Shown here: positions 27,425 to 41,564 of the stretch, piece after piece
Position numbering within the stretch: position 1 is the stretch's first letter
Layout: each line of letters starts with the position of its first letter
Source: Calliopsis andreniformis
Taxonomy: Eukaryota; Arthropoda; Insecta; Hymenoptera; Andrenidae
Direction: 5' to 3'
Length of the DNA: 64,000 nucleotides
Assembly (NCBI RefSeq): GCF_051401765.1
Contig: NW_027480530.1
Coordinates: forward strand, 1,302,001 to 1,366,000
Notes under the pieces: generated by a model
Told to the model about the DNA's origin: nothing
Databases searched by the model: none
Seen by the model: only the letters and a program-made list of their open reading frames with translations
Program-made: the position numbers and the translations under genes

Positions 27425-30400
27425 CACTGCTCCTGACACTGACGCTGCTGCTGATCCTGACAATGCACCTGACAGTGCTCCTGACACAGACGCTGACACT
27501 GCTGATGACAGTGACACTGACAGTGACACTGCTCCTGTCACTGACACTGCTCCTCACACTGCTCTGCACACAGACACTGCTCCTGACACTGCTACTGACA
27601 CAGACACTGCTGCTGATACTGATAATGCTCCTGAAACTGCTCCTGACCCTGACACGGCTGCTCACACTGCTCCTGATACTGACATTGCTCCTGACACTGG
27701 TCCTGACACAGACACTGCTGCTGATGCTGACAATGCTCCTGACACTGCTCCTAACACAGACACTGCTCCGAACAATGCTTCTGACACTGACACTGCTCCT
27801 GTCACTGGCACTGGTCCTGACACTGCCTCTGACACTGGCGCTGGTCCTGACACTGCTCCTGACACTGACGCTGCTCCTGACACTGACACTGACACTGCTC
27901 CTGACACTGCTACTGACACTGACACTGCTCCTGACACTGCTCGCGACATTGCTCCAGACACTGACACTGCTCCTGAGACAGCTCGTGACACTGACACTGC
28001 TCCTGCCACTGTTCCTGACACTGCTGCTCACACTGACACTGCTCCTGACACTGGCACTGGTGCTGACAGTGATCCTGACACTGACACTGCTCCTGACACT
28101 GCTCCTGACACTGCTGCTGACACTGACTCTGTTTGTGATACTGCTCCTGAAACTGACACTGCTCCTCGAACAGCTCCTGACACTGCTGCTGACACTGACA
28201 CTGCTGCTGATCCTGAGCATGCGCCTGATGCTGCTCCTGACACTGACACTGACCCTGACACAGCTCCTGACACTCACGCTGCTCCTGGCACAGCTCCTGA
28301 CACTGACACTGCTCCTGACACTGCTCCTGACACTGCTCCTGACACCGACACTGCACCTGCCACTGCTCCTGTCACTGCTCCTGGCACTGCTCCTGACACT
28401 GACACTGCTCCTGACACTGCTCCTGACACTGCTCCTGACACTGACACTGCTCCTGACACTGCTCCTGACACTGACACTGCTGCTGATCCTGACAATGCTC
28501 CTGACACTGCTCCTGACACTGACGCTCACACTGCTCATGACTGCGACACTGACACTGACAGTGCTCACTTCACAGACCCCGATACTGCTCCTGTGTCTGA
28601 CACTTGTCCTGAGACTGCTTCTGGCTCTTGCAGGTCCTGAAACTGCTCCTGACATTGCTCCTGACACTGAAGCTGGCCCTGACACAGACACTGCACCTGG
28701 TACTGACACTGACACTGCTCCTGACACTGTTACTGCTCCTGACGCTGCTCCAGACACTGCAACTGACACTGGCACTGCCCCTGACACTGATCCTGACACT
28801 GACCCTGCTCCTGACACAGCTTCTGACACTGACACTGCTCCTGACACTGCTCCTGACACAGACACTTCTGCTGATACTGACTCTGACACTGCTCCTGGCA
28901 CTGCTCCTGACACTGCTCCTGACACAGACACTGCTACTGAACCTAACACTGCTCCTGACACTGCTCCAGACACTGACACTGCTCATGACACTGCTCCAGA
29001 CAAAGACACTGCTGCTGATCCTGACAATGCTACTGACACTGCACCTGAGACTGACACTGCTCCTGACACTGCTCCTGACACTGACACTGCCCCTGCCACT
29101 GTTCCTAACACTGCTGCAGAAACGGACACTGCTCGTGACAAAGCTACTGTCACTGACACTGCTCCTGAAACTGCTCCAGACACAGCTCCTGACACTGACA
29201 CTGCTCCTGACACTGCTCCAGACACTGACACTGCTCCTCACACTGCTCCTGACACAGACACTGCTGCTGATCCTGTCAGTGCTGCTGACACGGCTCCTGA
29301 GACTGACACTGCTCCTGACACTGCTCCTGACACTGCTCCTGACACTTCTCCTGACACTGCTCGTGACACTGACACTGCTCCATGACACTGCTCCTGACAC
29401 AGCTCCTGACACTGACCCTGCTCCTGACACTGCTCCTGACACTGCTCCAGACACTGACACTGCTCCAGACACAGCTACTGTCACCGACACTGCTCCTGAC
29501 ACTGCTCCTGACACAACTCCTGACACTGACACTGGTCCTCACACTGCTCCTGAAACTGACACTGCTCCTCGAACAGCTCCTGACACTGCTGCTGACACTG
29601 ACACTGCTGCTGATCCTGAGCATGCGCCTGATGCTGCTCCTGACACTGACACTGATCCTGACACAGCTCCTGACACTCACGCTGCTCCTGGCACAGCTCC
29701 TGACACTGCTCGTGACACTGACACTGCTCCAGACACAGCTACTGTCACCGACACTGCTCCTGACACTGCTCCTGACACAACTCCTGACACTGACACTGGT
29801 CCTCACACTGCTCCTGACACTGACACTGCTCCTGACACTGCTCCAGACACTCCTCCTGACACTGACACTGCTCCTGACGCAGCACCTGACACTGACACTG
29901 CTCCTGACACTGACACTACACCTCAAACTGCTCCTGACACTCCTCCCGACACTGACACTGCTCCTGGCACTGCTCCTGACACTGACGCTGCTCCTGATGC
30001 TGACACGGCCACAGCTCCTGGCACTGCTCCTGACGCTGCTCCTGACACTGCACCTGACACAGGCACTGCACCTGGTACTGACACTGACACTGCTCCTGAC
30101 ACAGGCACAGTTTCTGGTACTTACACTGACACTGATACTGACACTGCCACTGCTCCTGACGCTGCTCCAGACACTGCAACTGACACTGGCACGGCTCCTC
30201 ACACTGCTCCTGACGCTGCTCCTGGCACTGCTCCTGACACTGACACTGCTGCTGATCCTGACAATGCTCCTGACACTGCTCCTGACACTGATGCTGACAC
30301 TGCTCATGACTGTGACACTGACACTGACCTGCTCCCGTCACAGACACTGACACTGATCCTGACGCTGACACTGCTCCTGTGTCTAACACTTGTCTTGAGG

Positions 30401-33400
30401 CTGCTTCTGACACTGGCTGGTCCTGACACTGCTCCTGACATTGCTCCTGACACAGACACTGCTACTGAACCTAACACTGCTCCTGACACTGCTCCAGACA
30501 CTGACACTGCTCATGACACTGCTCCAGACAAAGACACTGCTGCTGGTCCTGACAATGCTCCTGACACTGCACCTGAGACTGACACTGCTCTTGACACTGC
30601 TCCTGAGACTGCTCCTGACACTGCTCCTGACACTGACACTGCCCCTGCCACTGTTCCTAACACTGCTGCAGAAACGGACACTGCTCGTGACAAAGCTACT
30701 GTCACTGACACTGCTCCTGAAACTGCTCCAGACACAGCTCCTGACACTGCTCCTGAAATTGCTCCTGACACAGGCACTGCTCCTGTTACTGACACTGACA
30801 CTGCTCCTGACACAGGCACCGCTCCTGGTACTGACACTGACACTGCTCATGAGAGTGACACTGACACAGTCACTGCTCCCGGCACAGACACTGACACTGA
30901 CACTGATCCTGACACTGACACTGCTCCTGTAACTGACACTTGGCCTGAGACTGCTTCTGACACTGGCACTGGTCCTGACACTGCTCCTGACACTGCAACT
31001 GACACTGGCACGGCTCCTCACACTGCTCCTGACACTGACACTGCTCCTGACACTGCTCCTGACACTGACACTGCACCTGACACTGCTACTGACACTGACA
31101 CTGCCCCTGACACTGCTCGCGACATTGCTCCAGACACTGACACTGCTCCTGAGACAGCTCGTGACACTGACACTGCTCCTGCCACTGTTTCTGACACTGC
31201 TGCTCACACTGACACTGCTCCTGACACTGGCACTGGTGCTGACAATGATCCTGACACTGACACTGCTCCTGACACTGCTCCTGACACTGCTGCTGACACT
31301 GACACTGTTTGTGACACTGCTCCTGAAACTGACACTGCTCCTCGAACAGCTCCTGACACTGCTGCTGACACTGACACTGCTGCTGATCCTGAGCATGCGC
31401 CTGATGCTGCTCCTGACACTGACACTGATCCTGACACAGCTCCTGACACTCACACTGCTCCTGGCACAGCTCCTGACACTGACACTGCTCCTGACACTGC
31501 TCCTGACACTGCTCCTGCCACCGACACTGCTCCTGCCACTGCTCCTGTCACTGCTCCTGACACTGCTCCTGACACTGACACTGCTCCTGACACTGCTCCT
31601 GACACTGCTCCTGACACTGACACTGCTCCTGACACTGCTCCTGACACTCACACTGCTGCTGATCCTGACAATGCTTCTGACACTGCTCCTGACACTGACG
31701 CTCACACTGCTCATGACTGCGACTCTGACACTGACACTGCTCACTTCACAGACACTGATACTGCTCCTGTGTCTGACACTTGTCCTGAGACTGCTTCTGG
31801 CTCTTGCTGGTCCTGAAACAGCTCCTGACATTGCTCCTGACATTGAAGCTGGTCCTGACACACACACTGCACCTGGTACTGACACTGACACTGCTCCTGA
31901 CACTGTCACTGCTCCTGACGCTGCTCCAGACACTGCAACTGACACTGGCACTGCCCCTGACACTGATACTGACACTGCTCCTGGCACTGCTCCTGACACT
32001 GACACTGCTGCTGATCCTGACAATGCTCCTGACACTGCTCCTGACACTGATGCTGACACTGCTCATGACTGTGACACTGACACTGACACTGCTCCCGTCA
32101 CAGACACTGACACTGATCCTGACGCTGACACTGCTCCTGTGTCTAACACTTGTCTTGAGGCTGCTTCTGACACTGGCTGGTCCTGACACTGCTCCTGACA
32201 TTGCTCCTGACCTTGCCGCTGGTCCTGACACAGACACTGCACCTGGTACTGACACTGACACTGCTCCTGACACTGTCACTGCTCCTGACGCTGCTCCAGA
32301 CACTGACACTGCTCCTCACACTGCTCCTGACACAGACACTGCTGCTGATCCTGTCAGTGCTGCTGACACGGCTCCTGAGACTGACACTGCTCCTGACACT
32401 GCTGCTGACACTGCTCCTGACACTTCTCCTGACACTGCTCGTGACACTGACACTGCTCCATGACACTGCTCCTGACACAGCTACTGACACTGACCCTGCT
32501 CCTGACACTGCTCCTGACACTGCTCCAGACACTGACACTGCTCCAGGCACAGCTACTGTCACCGACACTGCTCCTGACACTGCTCCTGACACAACTCCTG
32601 ACACTGACACTGGTCCTCACACTGCTCCTGACACTGACACTGCTCCTGACACTGCTCCTGACACAGACACTGCTACTGAACCTAACACTGCTCCTGACAC
32701 TGCTCCAGACACTGACACTGCTCATGACACTGCTCCAGACACAGACACTGCTGCTGATCCTTACAATGCTCCTGACACTGCACCTGAGACTGACACTGCT
32801 CCTGACACTGCTCCTGACACTGCTCCTGACACTGCTCCTGACACTGCCACTGCCCCTGCCACTGTTCCTAACACTGCTGCAGAAGCGGACACTGCTCCTG
32901 ATACTGACACTGACACTGCTCCTGACACCGACACTGCTCCTGTCACTGCTCCTGACGCTGACACTGCTACTGACACTGCTCCTGACACTGACACTGCACC
33001 TGGCGCAGCTCCTGCCACTGACACTGCTCCTGACACTGCCCGCGACACTGCTCCAGACACTGACACTGCTCCTGAGACAGCTCGTGACACTGACACTGCT
33101 CCTGCCACTGTTCCTGACACTGCTGCTCACACTGACACTGCTCCTGACACTGACACTGCTCCTGCCACTGCTCCTGACACAGCTCCTGACACTGCTCCTG
33201 ACACTGCTCCTGACACTGCTCCTGACACTGGCACTGCTCCTGACACTGCTCCTGACACTGACACTGCTCCTGACACTGCTCCTGACACTGACACTGCTGC
33301 TGATCCTGACGCTGATACTGCTCCTGTGTCTGACACTTGTCCTGACACTGCTCCTGACACTGCTCGCGACATTGCTCCAGACACTGACACTGCTCCTGAC

Positions 33401-34610
33401 ACAGCTCGTCACACTGCTGCTGACACTGACACTGCTTGTGGAACTGCTCCTGAAACTGACACTGCTCCTCACACAGCTCCTGACACTGGCACTGCTCTTG
33501 GCACTGCTCCTGACACTGACACTGCTCCTGACACTGATACTGCTGCTGATCCTGACAAAGCTGCTGACACTGCTACTGACACTGCTCGTGACGTTGCTCC
33601 AGACACTGACACTGCTCCTGACACAGCACGTGACGGTGACACTGCTCCTGCCACTGTTCCTGACACGGCTGCTCACACTGACACTGCTCCTGACACCGGC
33701 ACTGGTCCTGACACTGCTCCTGACACTGACACTGCTCCTGAGACTGCTCCTGACACTGCTCCTGACACAGACACTGCTCCTGACAATGCTCCTGACACTG
33801 ACACAGCTCCTCACACAGCTCCTGACACTGACACTGCTCCTGATGCTGACACTGACACCGCTCCTGGCACTGCTCCTGACGCTGCTCCTGACACTGCTCC
33901 TGACACAGGCACTGCACCTGGTACTGACACTGACACTGCTCCTGACACAGGCACAGTTTCTGGTACTGACACTGACACTGCTACTGACACTGCCACTGCT
34001 CCTGACGCTGCTCCAGTCACTGCAACTGACACTGGCTCGGCTCCTCACGCTGCTCCTGACACTGACACTGCACCTGACACTGCTCCTGACACTGACACTG
34101 CACCTGACACTGCTCCTGGCACTGCCACTGGTCCTGACACAGCTCCTGAAACTGACACTGGTCCTCACACTGCTCCTGACAGTGACACTGCTCCTCACGC
34201 TGGTCCTGACAATGATACTGCCCCTGAGACTGCTCCTGACACTGACGCTGCTCCTGGCACTGCTCCTGGCACTGACACTGCTCCTGATGCTGACACTGAC
34301 ACCGCTCCTGATGCTGACACTGACACTGCTCCTGACACCGACACTGTTCCTGTCACTGCTCCTGACGCTGGCACTGCTCCTGACACTGACACAGCTCCTG
34401 ACACTGCACCTGACACTGCTCCTGACACTGTCACTGCTGCTACCACTGCTCCTGACACTGACGCTGCTACTGATCCTGACAATGCTCCTGACAGTGCTCC
34501 TGACACTGACGCTGACACTGCTGATGACAGTGACACTGACACTGACACTGCTCCTGTCACTGACACTGCTCCTCAGACTGCTCTTCACACTGACACTGCT
34601 CCTGGCACTG
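27425..34610 (+). repeat. 7.2 kb block, second copy (partner at 11,391-18,577)
   Basis: This is the near-identical partner, 16,033-16,034 bases downstream of the first copy. It shares the marker order C (28,640), A (29,382), B (30,426), C (31,816), B (32,186), A (32,460). It carries a private 1-base deletion near 30,328 that rotates the downstream frame. Such close similarity over 7 kb means either a very recent duplication or conversion, or possibly an assembly error. From about 32,831 it also matches the left end of the window at an offset of 32,272. Confidence 0.92.
30325..30332 (+). other. Private 1-base deletion (TGACCTGC)
   Basis: TGACACTGC in the partner copy near 14,294 reads TGACCTGC here. 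This deletion explains why the offset between the two 7.2 kb blocks changes from 16,034 to 16,033. It is absent from the partner, so it arose after the duplication, unless it is a sequencing or consensus error. Confidence 0.82.
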
Positions 34611-35624
34611 CTCCTGACACTGACACTGCTGCTGATCCTGACAATGCTCCTGACACTGCTCCTGACACTGATGCTGACACTGCTCATGACTGTGACACTG
34701 ACACTGACACTGCTCCCGTCACAGACACTGACACTGATCCTGACGCTGACACTGCTCCTGTGTCTAACACTTGTCTTGAGGCTGCTTCTGACACTGGCTG
34801 GTCCTGACACTGCTCCTGACATTGCTCCTGACATTGCCGCTGGTCCTGACACAGACACTGCACCTGGTACTGACACTGACACTGCTCCTGACACTGTCAC
34901 TGCTCCTGACGCTGCTCCAGACACTGACACTGCTCCTCACACTGCTCCTGACACAGACACTGCTGCTGATCCTGTCAGTGCTGCTGACACGGCTCCTGAG
35001 ACTGACAATGCTCCTGACACTGCTGCTGACACTGCTCCTGACACTTCTCCTGACACTGCCCGTGACACTGACACTGCTCCATGACACTGCTCCTGACACA
35101 GCTCCTGACACTGACCCTGCTCCTGACACTGCTCCTGACACTGCTCCAGACACTGACACTGCTCCAGACACAGCTACTGTCACCGACACTGCTCCTGACA
35201 CTGCTCCTGACACAACTCCTGACACTGACACTGGTCCTCACACTGCTCCTGACACTGACACTGCTCCTGACACTGCTCCTGACACAGACACTGCTACTGA
35301 ACCTAACACTGCTCCTGACACTGCTCCAGACACTGACACTGCTCATGACACTGCTCCAGACACAGACACTGCTGCTGATCCTGACAATGCTCCTGACACT
35401 GCACCTGAGACTGACACTGCTCCTGACACTGCTCCTGACACTGCTCCTGACACTGCTCCTGACACTGCCACTGCCCCTGCCACTGTTCCTAACACTGCTG
35501 CAGAAACGGACACTGCTCCTGATACTGACACTCACACTGCTCCTGACACCGACACTGCTCCTGTCACTGCTCCTGACGCTGACACTGCTCCTGACACTGA
35601 CACTGCTCCTGACACTGCACCTGA

Positions 35625-37910
35625 CACTGCTCCTGACACTGTCACTGCTACTACCACTGCTCCTGACACTGACGCTGCTGTTGATCCTGACAATGCTCCT
35701 GACAGTGCTCCTGACACTGACGCTGACACTGCTGATGACAGTGACACTGACACTGACACTGCTCCTGTCACTGACACTGCTCCTCACACTGCTCTTCACA
35801 CAGACACTGCTCCTGACACTGCTACTGACACAGACACGTCTGCTGATACTGATAGTGAGCCTGAAACTGCTCCTGACCCTGACACGGCTGCTCACACTGC
35901 TCCTGATACTGACATTGCTCCTGACACTGGTCCTGACACAGACACTGCTGCTGATGCTGACAATGCTCCTGACACTGCTCCTGACACAGACACTGCTCCG
36001 AACAATGCTCCTGACACTGACACTGCTCCTGTCACAGGCACTGGTCCTGACACTGCTTCTCACACTGGCGCTGGTCCTGACACTGCTCCTGACACTGACA
36101 CTGCTCCTGACACTGACACTGACACTGCTCCTGACACTGCTACTGACACTGACACTGCTCCTGACACTGCCCGCGACATTTCTCCAGACACTGACACTGC
36201 TCCTGAGACAGCTCGTGACACTGACACTGCTCCTGCCACTGTTCCTGACACTGCTGCTCACACTGACACTGCTCCTGACACTGACACTGCTCCTGCCACT
36301 GCTCCTGACACAGCTCCTGACACTGCTCCTGACACTGCTCCTGACACTGCTCCTGACACTGGCACTGCTCCTGACACTGCTCCTGACACTGACACTGCTC
36401 CTGACACTGCTCCTGACACTGACACTGCTGCTGATCCTGACGCTGATACTGCTCCTGTGTCTGACACTTGTCCTGACACTGCTCCTGACACTGCTCGCGA
36501 CATTGCTCCAGACACTGACACTGCTCATGACACAGCTCGTCACACTGCTGCTGACACTGACACTGCTTGTGGAACTGCTCCTGAAACTGACACTGCTCCT
36601 CACACAGCTCCTGACACTGGCACTGCTCTTGGCACTGCTCCTGACACTGACACTGCTCCTGACACTGATACTGCTGCTGATCCTGACAAAGCTGCTGACA
36701 CTGCTACTGACACTGCTCGTGACGTTGCTCCAGACACTGACACTGCTCCTGACACAGCACGTGACGGTGACACTGCTCCTGCCACTGTTCCTGACACGGC
36801 TGCTCACACTGACACTGCTCCTGACACCGGCACTGGTCCTGACACTGCTCCTGACACTGACACTGCTCCTGACACTGCTCCTGACACTGCTCGTGACACA
36901 GACAATGCTCCTGACAATGCTCCTGACATTGACACAGCTCCTCACACAGCTCCTGACACTGACACTGCTCCTGATGCTGACACTGTCACCGCTCCTGGCA
37001 CTGCTCCTGACGCTGCTCCTGACACTGCTCCTGACACAGGCACTGCACCTGGTACTGACACTGACACTGCTCCTGACACAGGCACTGTTTCTGGTACTGA
37101 CACTGACACTGCTACTGACACTGCCACTGCTCCTGACGCTGCTCCAGTCACTGCAACTGACACTGGCTCGGCTCCTCACGCTGCTCCTGACACTGACACT
37201 GCTCCTGACACTGCTCCTGACACTGACACTGCACCTGACACTGCTCCTGGCACTGCCACTGGTCCTGTCACAGCTCCTGAAACTGACACTGGTCCTCACA
37301 CTGCTCCTGACAGTGACACTGCTCCTCACGCTGGTCCTGACAATGATACTGCCCCTGAGACTGCTCCTGACACTGACGCTGCTCCTGGCACTGCTCCTGG
37401 CACTGACACTGCTCCTGATGCTGACACTGACACCGCTCCTGATGCTGACACTGACACTGCTCCTGACACCGACACTGTTCCTGTCACTGCTCCTGACGCT
37501 GGCACTGCTCCTGACACTGACACAGCTCCTGACAGTGCTCCTGACACTGACGCTGACACTGCTGATGACAGTGACACTGACACTGACACTGCTCCTGTCA
37601 CTGACACTGCTCCTCAGACTGCTCTTCACACTGACACTGCTCCTGACACTGCTACTGACACAGACACTGCTGCTGATACTGATAATGCTCCTGAAACTGC
37701 TCCTGACACTGCCACTGCTCCTGAAACAGCTCGTGACACTTCTCCTGACATTGCTCCCTACACTGACACTGCTCCATGACACTGCTCCTGACACAGCTCC
37801 TGAAACTGACCCTGCTCCTGACACTGCTCCTGACACTGCTCCAGTCACTGACACTGCTCCTGACACAGCTACTGTCACTCACACGGCTCCTGACACTGCT
37901 CCTGACACAA
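35625..37910 (+). repeat. Block copied at 47,102-49,477
   Basis: The match has an offset of 11,477 from 35,625 to about 37,533 and 11,567 afterwards, because the first copy lacks 90 bases that lie at about 49,011-49,100. The class A sites 37,776 and 49,343 correspond. Both copies carry the same uncommon variants, such as GATAGTG, CTCCGAAC and CTCTTGGC. The 90-base difference is 15 hexamers. Confidence 0.87.
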
Positions 37911-40900
37911 CTCCTGACACTGACACTGCTCCTGAACCTGACACTGCTCCTGACACTGCTCCAGACACTGACACTGACACTGCTCCTGAAACTACTTCTG
38001 ACACAGCTGCTGACGATGACACTGCTCCTGACACTGCTTCTGACACTGACAGTGCTCCTGACACAGCTCCTGACACAGCTCCTGACACTGACACTGACAC
38101 TGCTCCTGACACTGACACTGACACTGCTCATGACAGTGACTCTGACACTGACACTGCTCCCGGCACAGAGACTGAGACTGATCCTGAAACTGACGCTGCT
38201 CCTGTAACTGACACTTGTCCTGAGACTGCTTCTGACACTGGCACTGGTCCTGACACTGCTCCTTACATTGGCGCTGGTCCTGACTCTGCTCCTGACACTG
38301 ACACTGCTCCTCACACTGCTCCTGACACAGACACTGCTGCTGATACTGACAATGCTCCTGACACTGCTTCTGACACTGCTCCTGAAACTGACACTGCTCC
38401 TGATACTGACACTCTCACTGCTACTGACACTGCTCCTGACACTCACACTGCTGCTTATCCTGACAATGCTCTTGACACTGCTCCAGACACTGACACTGAT
38501 ACTGCACCTGACACAACTCCTGAAATAGCTCCTGTAACTGACACTGCTCCTGACACTGCTCCTGACACTGACACTGCTGCTGATCCTGAGAATTCTCCTG
38601 ACACTGCTCCTGACACTGACACTGACACGGATCCTGACACTGACACTGCTCCTGACGCTGCTTCAGACAATGCAACTGACACTGGCAAGGCTCCTCACGC
38701 TGCTCCTGACACTGACACTGCTGCTGACGCTGCTCCTGACACTGCTCCTGGCTTTGACACTGTTCCCGACACTGCTCCTGAAACAGACACTGATCCTCAC
38801 ACAGCTCCTGACACTGACACTGCTCCTCACGCTGCTCCTGACACTCACACTGCTACTGACACTGACACTGCTCCTGACACTGCTCGCAACATTGCTCCAG
38901 ACACTGACACTGCTCCTGAGACAGCTCGTGACACTGACACTGCTCCTGCCACTGTTCCTGACACTGCTGCTCACACGGACACTGCTCCTGACACTGGCAC
39001 TGGTCCTGACAATGCTCCTGACACTGACAGTGCTCCTCACACTGCTCCTGACACTGCTGCTGACACTGACGCTGTTTGCGACACTGCTCCTGAAACTGAC
39101 ACTGCTCCTCGAACAGCTCCTGACACTGCTGCTGACACTGCTACTGACACTGCTCGTGACGTTGCTCCAGACACTGACACTGCTCCTGACACAGCACGTG
39201 ACGGTGACACTGCTCCTGCCACTGTTCCTGACACGGCTGCTCACACTGACACTGCTCCTGACACCGGCACTGGTCCTGACACTGCTCCTGACACTGACAC
39301 TGCTCCTGACACTGCTCCTGACACTGCTCGTGACACAGACAATGCTCCTGACAATGCTCCTGACATTGACACAGCTCCTCACACAGCTCCTGACACTGAC
39401 ACTGCTCCTGATGCTGACACTGTCACCGCTCCTGGCACTGCTCCTGACGCTGCTCCTGACACTGCTCCTGACACAGGCACTGCACCTGGTACTGACACTG
39501 ACACTGCTCCTGACACAGGCACTGTTTCTGGTACTGACACTGACACTGCTACTGACACTGCCACTGCTCCTGACGCTGCTCCAGTCACTGCAACTGACAC
39601 TGGCTCGGCTCCTCACGCTGCTCCTGACACTGACACTGCTCCTGACACTGCTCCTGACACTGACACTGCACCTGACACTGCTCCTGGCACTGCCACTGGT
39701 CCTGTCACAGCTCCTGAAACTGACACTGGTCCTCACACTGCTCCTGACAGTGACACTGCTCCTCACGCTGGTCCTGACAATGATACTGCCCCTGAGACTG
39801 CTCCTGACACTGACGCTGCTCCTGGCACTGCTCCTGGCACTGACACTGCTCCTGATGCTGACACTGACACCGCTCCTGATGCTGACACTGACACTGCTCC
39901 TGACACCGACACTGTTCCTGTCACTGCTCCTGACGCTGGCACTGCTCCTGACACTGACACAGCTCCTGACAGTGCTCCTGACACTGACGCTGACACTGCT
40001 GATGACAGTGACACTGACACTGACACTGCTCCTGTCACTGACACTGCTCCTCAGACTGCTCTTCACACTGACACTGCTCCTGACACTGCTACTGACACAG
40101 ACACTGCTGCTGATACTGATAATGCTCCTGAAACTGCTCCTGACACTGCCACTGCTCCTGAAACAGCTCGTGACACTTCTCCTGACATTGCTCCCTACAC
40201 TGACACTGCTCCATGACACTGCTCCTGACACAGCTCCTGAAACTGACCCTGCTCCTGACACTGCTCCTGACACTGCTCCAGTCACTGACACTGCTCCTGA
40301 CACAGCTACTGTCACTCACACGGCTCCTGACACTGCTCCTGACACAACTCCTGACACTGACACTGCTCCTGAACCTGACACTGCTCCTGACACTGCTCCA
40401 GACACTGACACTGACACTGCTCCTGAAACTACTTCTGACACAGCTGCTGACGATGACACTGCTCCTGACACTGCTTCTGACACTGACAGTGCTCCTGACA
40501 CAGCTCCTGACACAGCTCCTGACACTGACACTGACACTGCTCCTGACACTGACACTGACACTGCTCATGACAGTGACTCTGACACTGACACTGCTCCCGG
40601 CACAGAGACTGAGACTGATCCTGAAACTGACGCTGCTCCTGTAACTGACACTTGTCCTGAGACTGCTTCTGACACTGGCACTGGTCCTGACACTGCTCCT
40701 TACATTGGCGCTGGTCCTGACTCTGCTCCTGACACTGACACTGCTCCTCACACTGCTCCTGACACAGACACTGCTGCTGATACTGACAATGCTCCTGACA
40801 CTGCTTCTGACACTGCTCCTGAAACTGACACTGCTCCTGATACTGACACTCTCACTGCTACTGACACTGCTCCTGACACTCACACTGCTGCTTATCCTGA

Positions 40901-41564
40901 CAATGCTCTTGACACTGCTCCAGACACTGACACTGATACTGCACCTGACACAACTCCTGAAATAGCTCCTGTAACTGACACTGCTCCTGACACTGCTCCT
41001 GACACTGACACTGCTGCTGATCCTGAGAATTCTCCTGACACTGCTCCTGACACTGACACTGACACGGATCCTGACACTGACACTGCTCCTGACGCTGCTT
41101 CAGACAATGCAACTGACACTGGCAAGGCTCCTCACGCTGCTCCTGACACTGACACTGCTGCTGACGCTGCTCCTGACACTGCTCCTGGCTTTGACACTGT
41201 TCCCGACACTGCTCCTGAAACAGACACTGATCCTCACACAGCTCCTGACACTGACACTGCTCCTCACGCTGCTCCTGACACTCACACTGCTACTGACACT
41301 GACACTGCTCCTGACACTGCTCGCAACATTGCTCCAGACACTGACACTGCTCCTGAGACAGCTCGTGACACTGACACTGCTCCTGCCACTGTTCCTGACA
41401 CTGCTGCTCACACGGACACTGCTCCTGACACTGGCACTGGTCCTGACAATGCTCCTGACACTGACAGTGCTCCTCACACTGCTCCTGACACTGCTGCTGA
41501 CACTGACGCTGTTTGCGACACTGCTCCTGAAACTGACACTGCTCCTCGAACAGCTCCTGACACT
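36691..41564 (+). repeat. Tandem duplication, 2,437-base unit (two copies)
   Basis: Copy one is 36,691-39,127 and copy two 39,128-41,564. Landmarks repeat at exactly 2,437 bases, for example the class A sites at 37,776 and 40,213. The string GCTGCTGACACTG is present at the left edge, the junction and the right edge. The junction at 39,128 joins the left context of the right edge to the right context of the left edge, the expected product of one unequal crossover. The unit is 1 modulo 3 in length, so the copies lie in different frames. Both copies include unusual variants such as GGCTTTGAC and GCTCCCTACAC. Confidence 0.93.

Noticed and set aside
8300..28650. CTCTTGCAGGT in four class C copies as a 3' splice site
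   Set aside because: It looks like an acceptor, but other copies have GCTGGT instead. No matching conserved donor or branch context is evident, and the difference is one base in a repeat variant.
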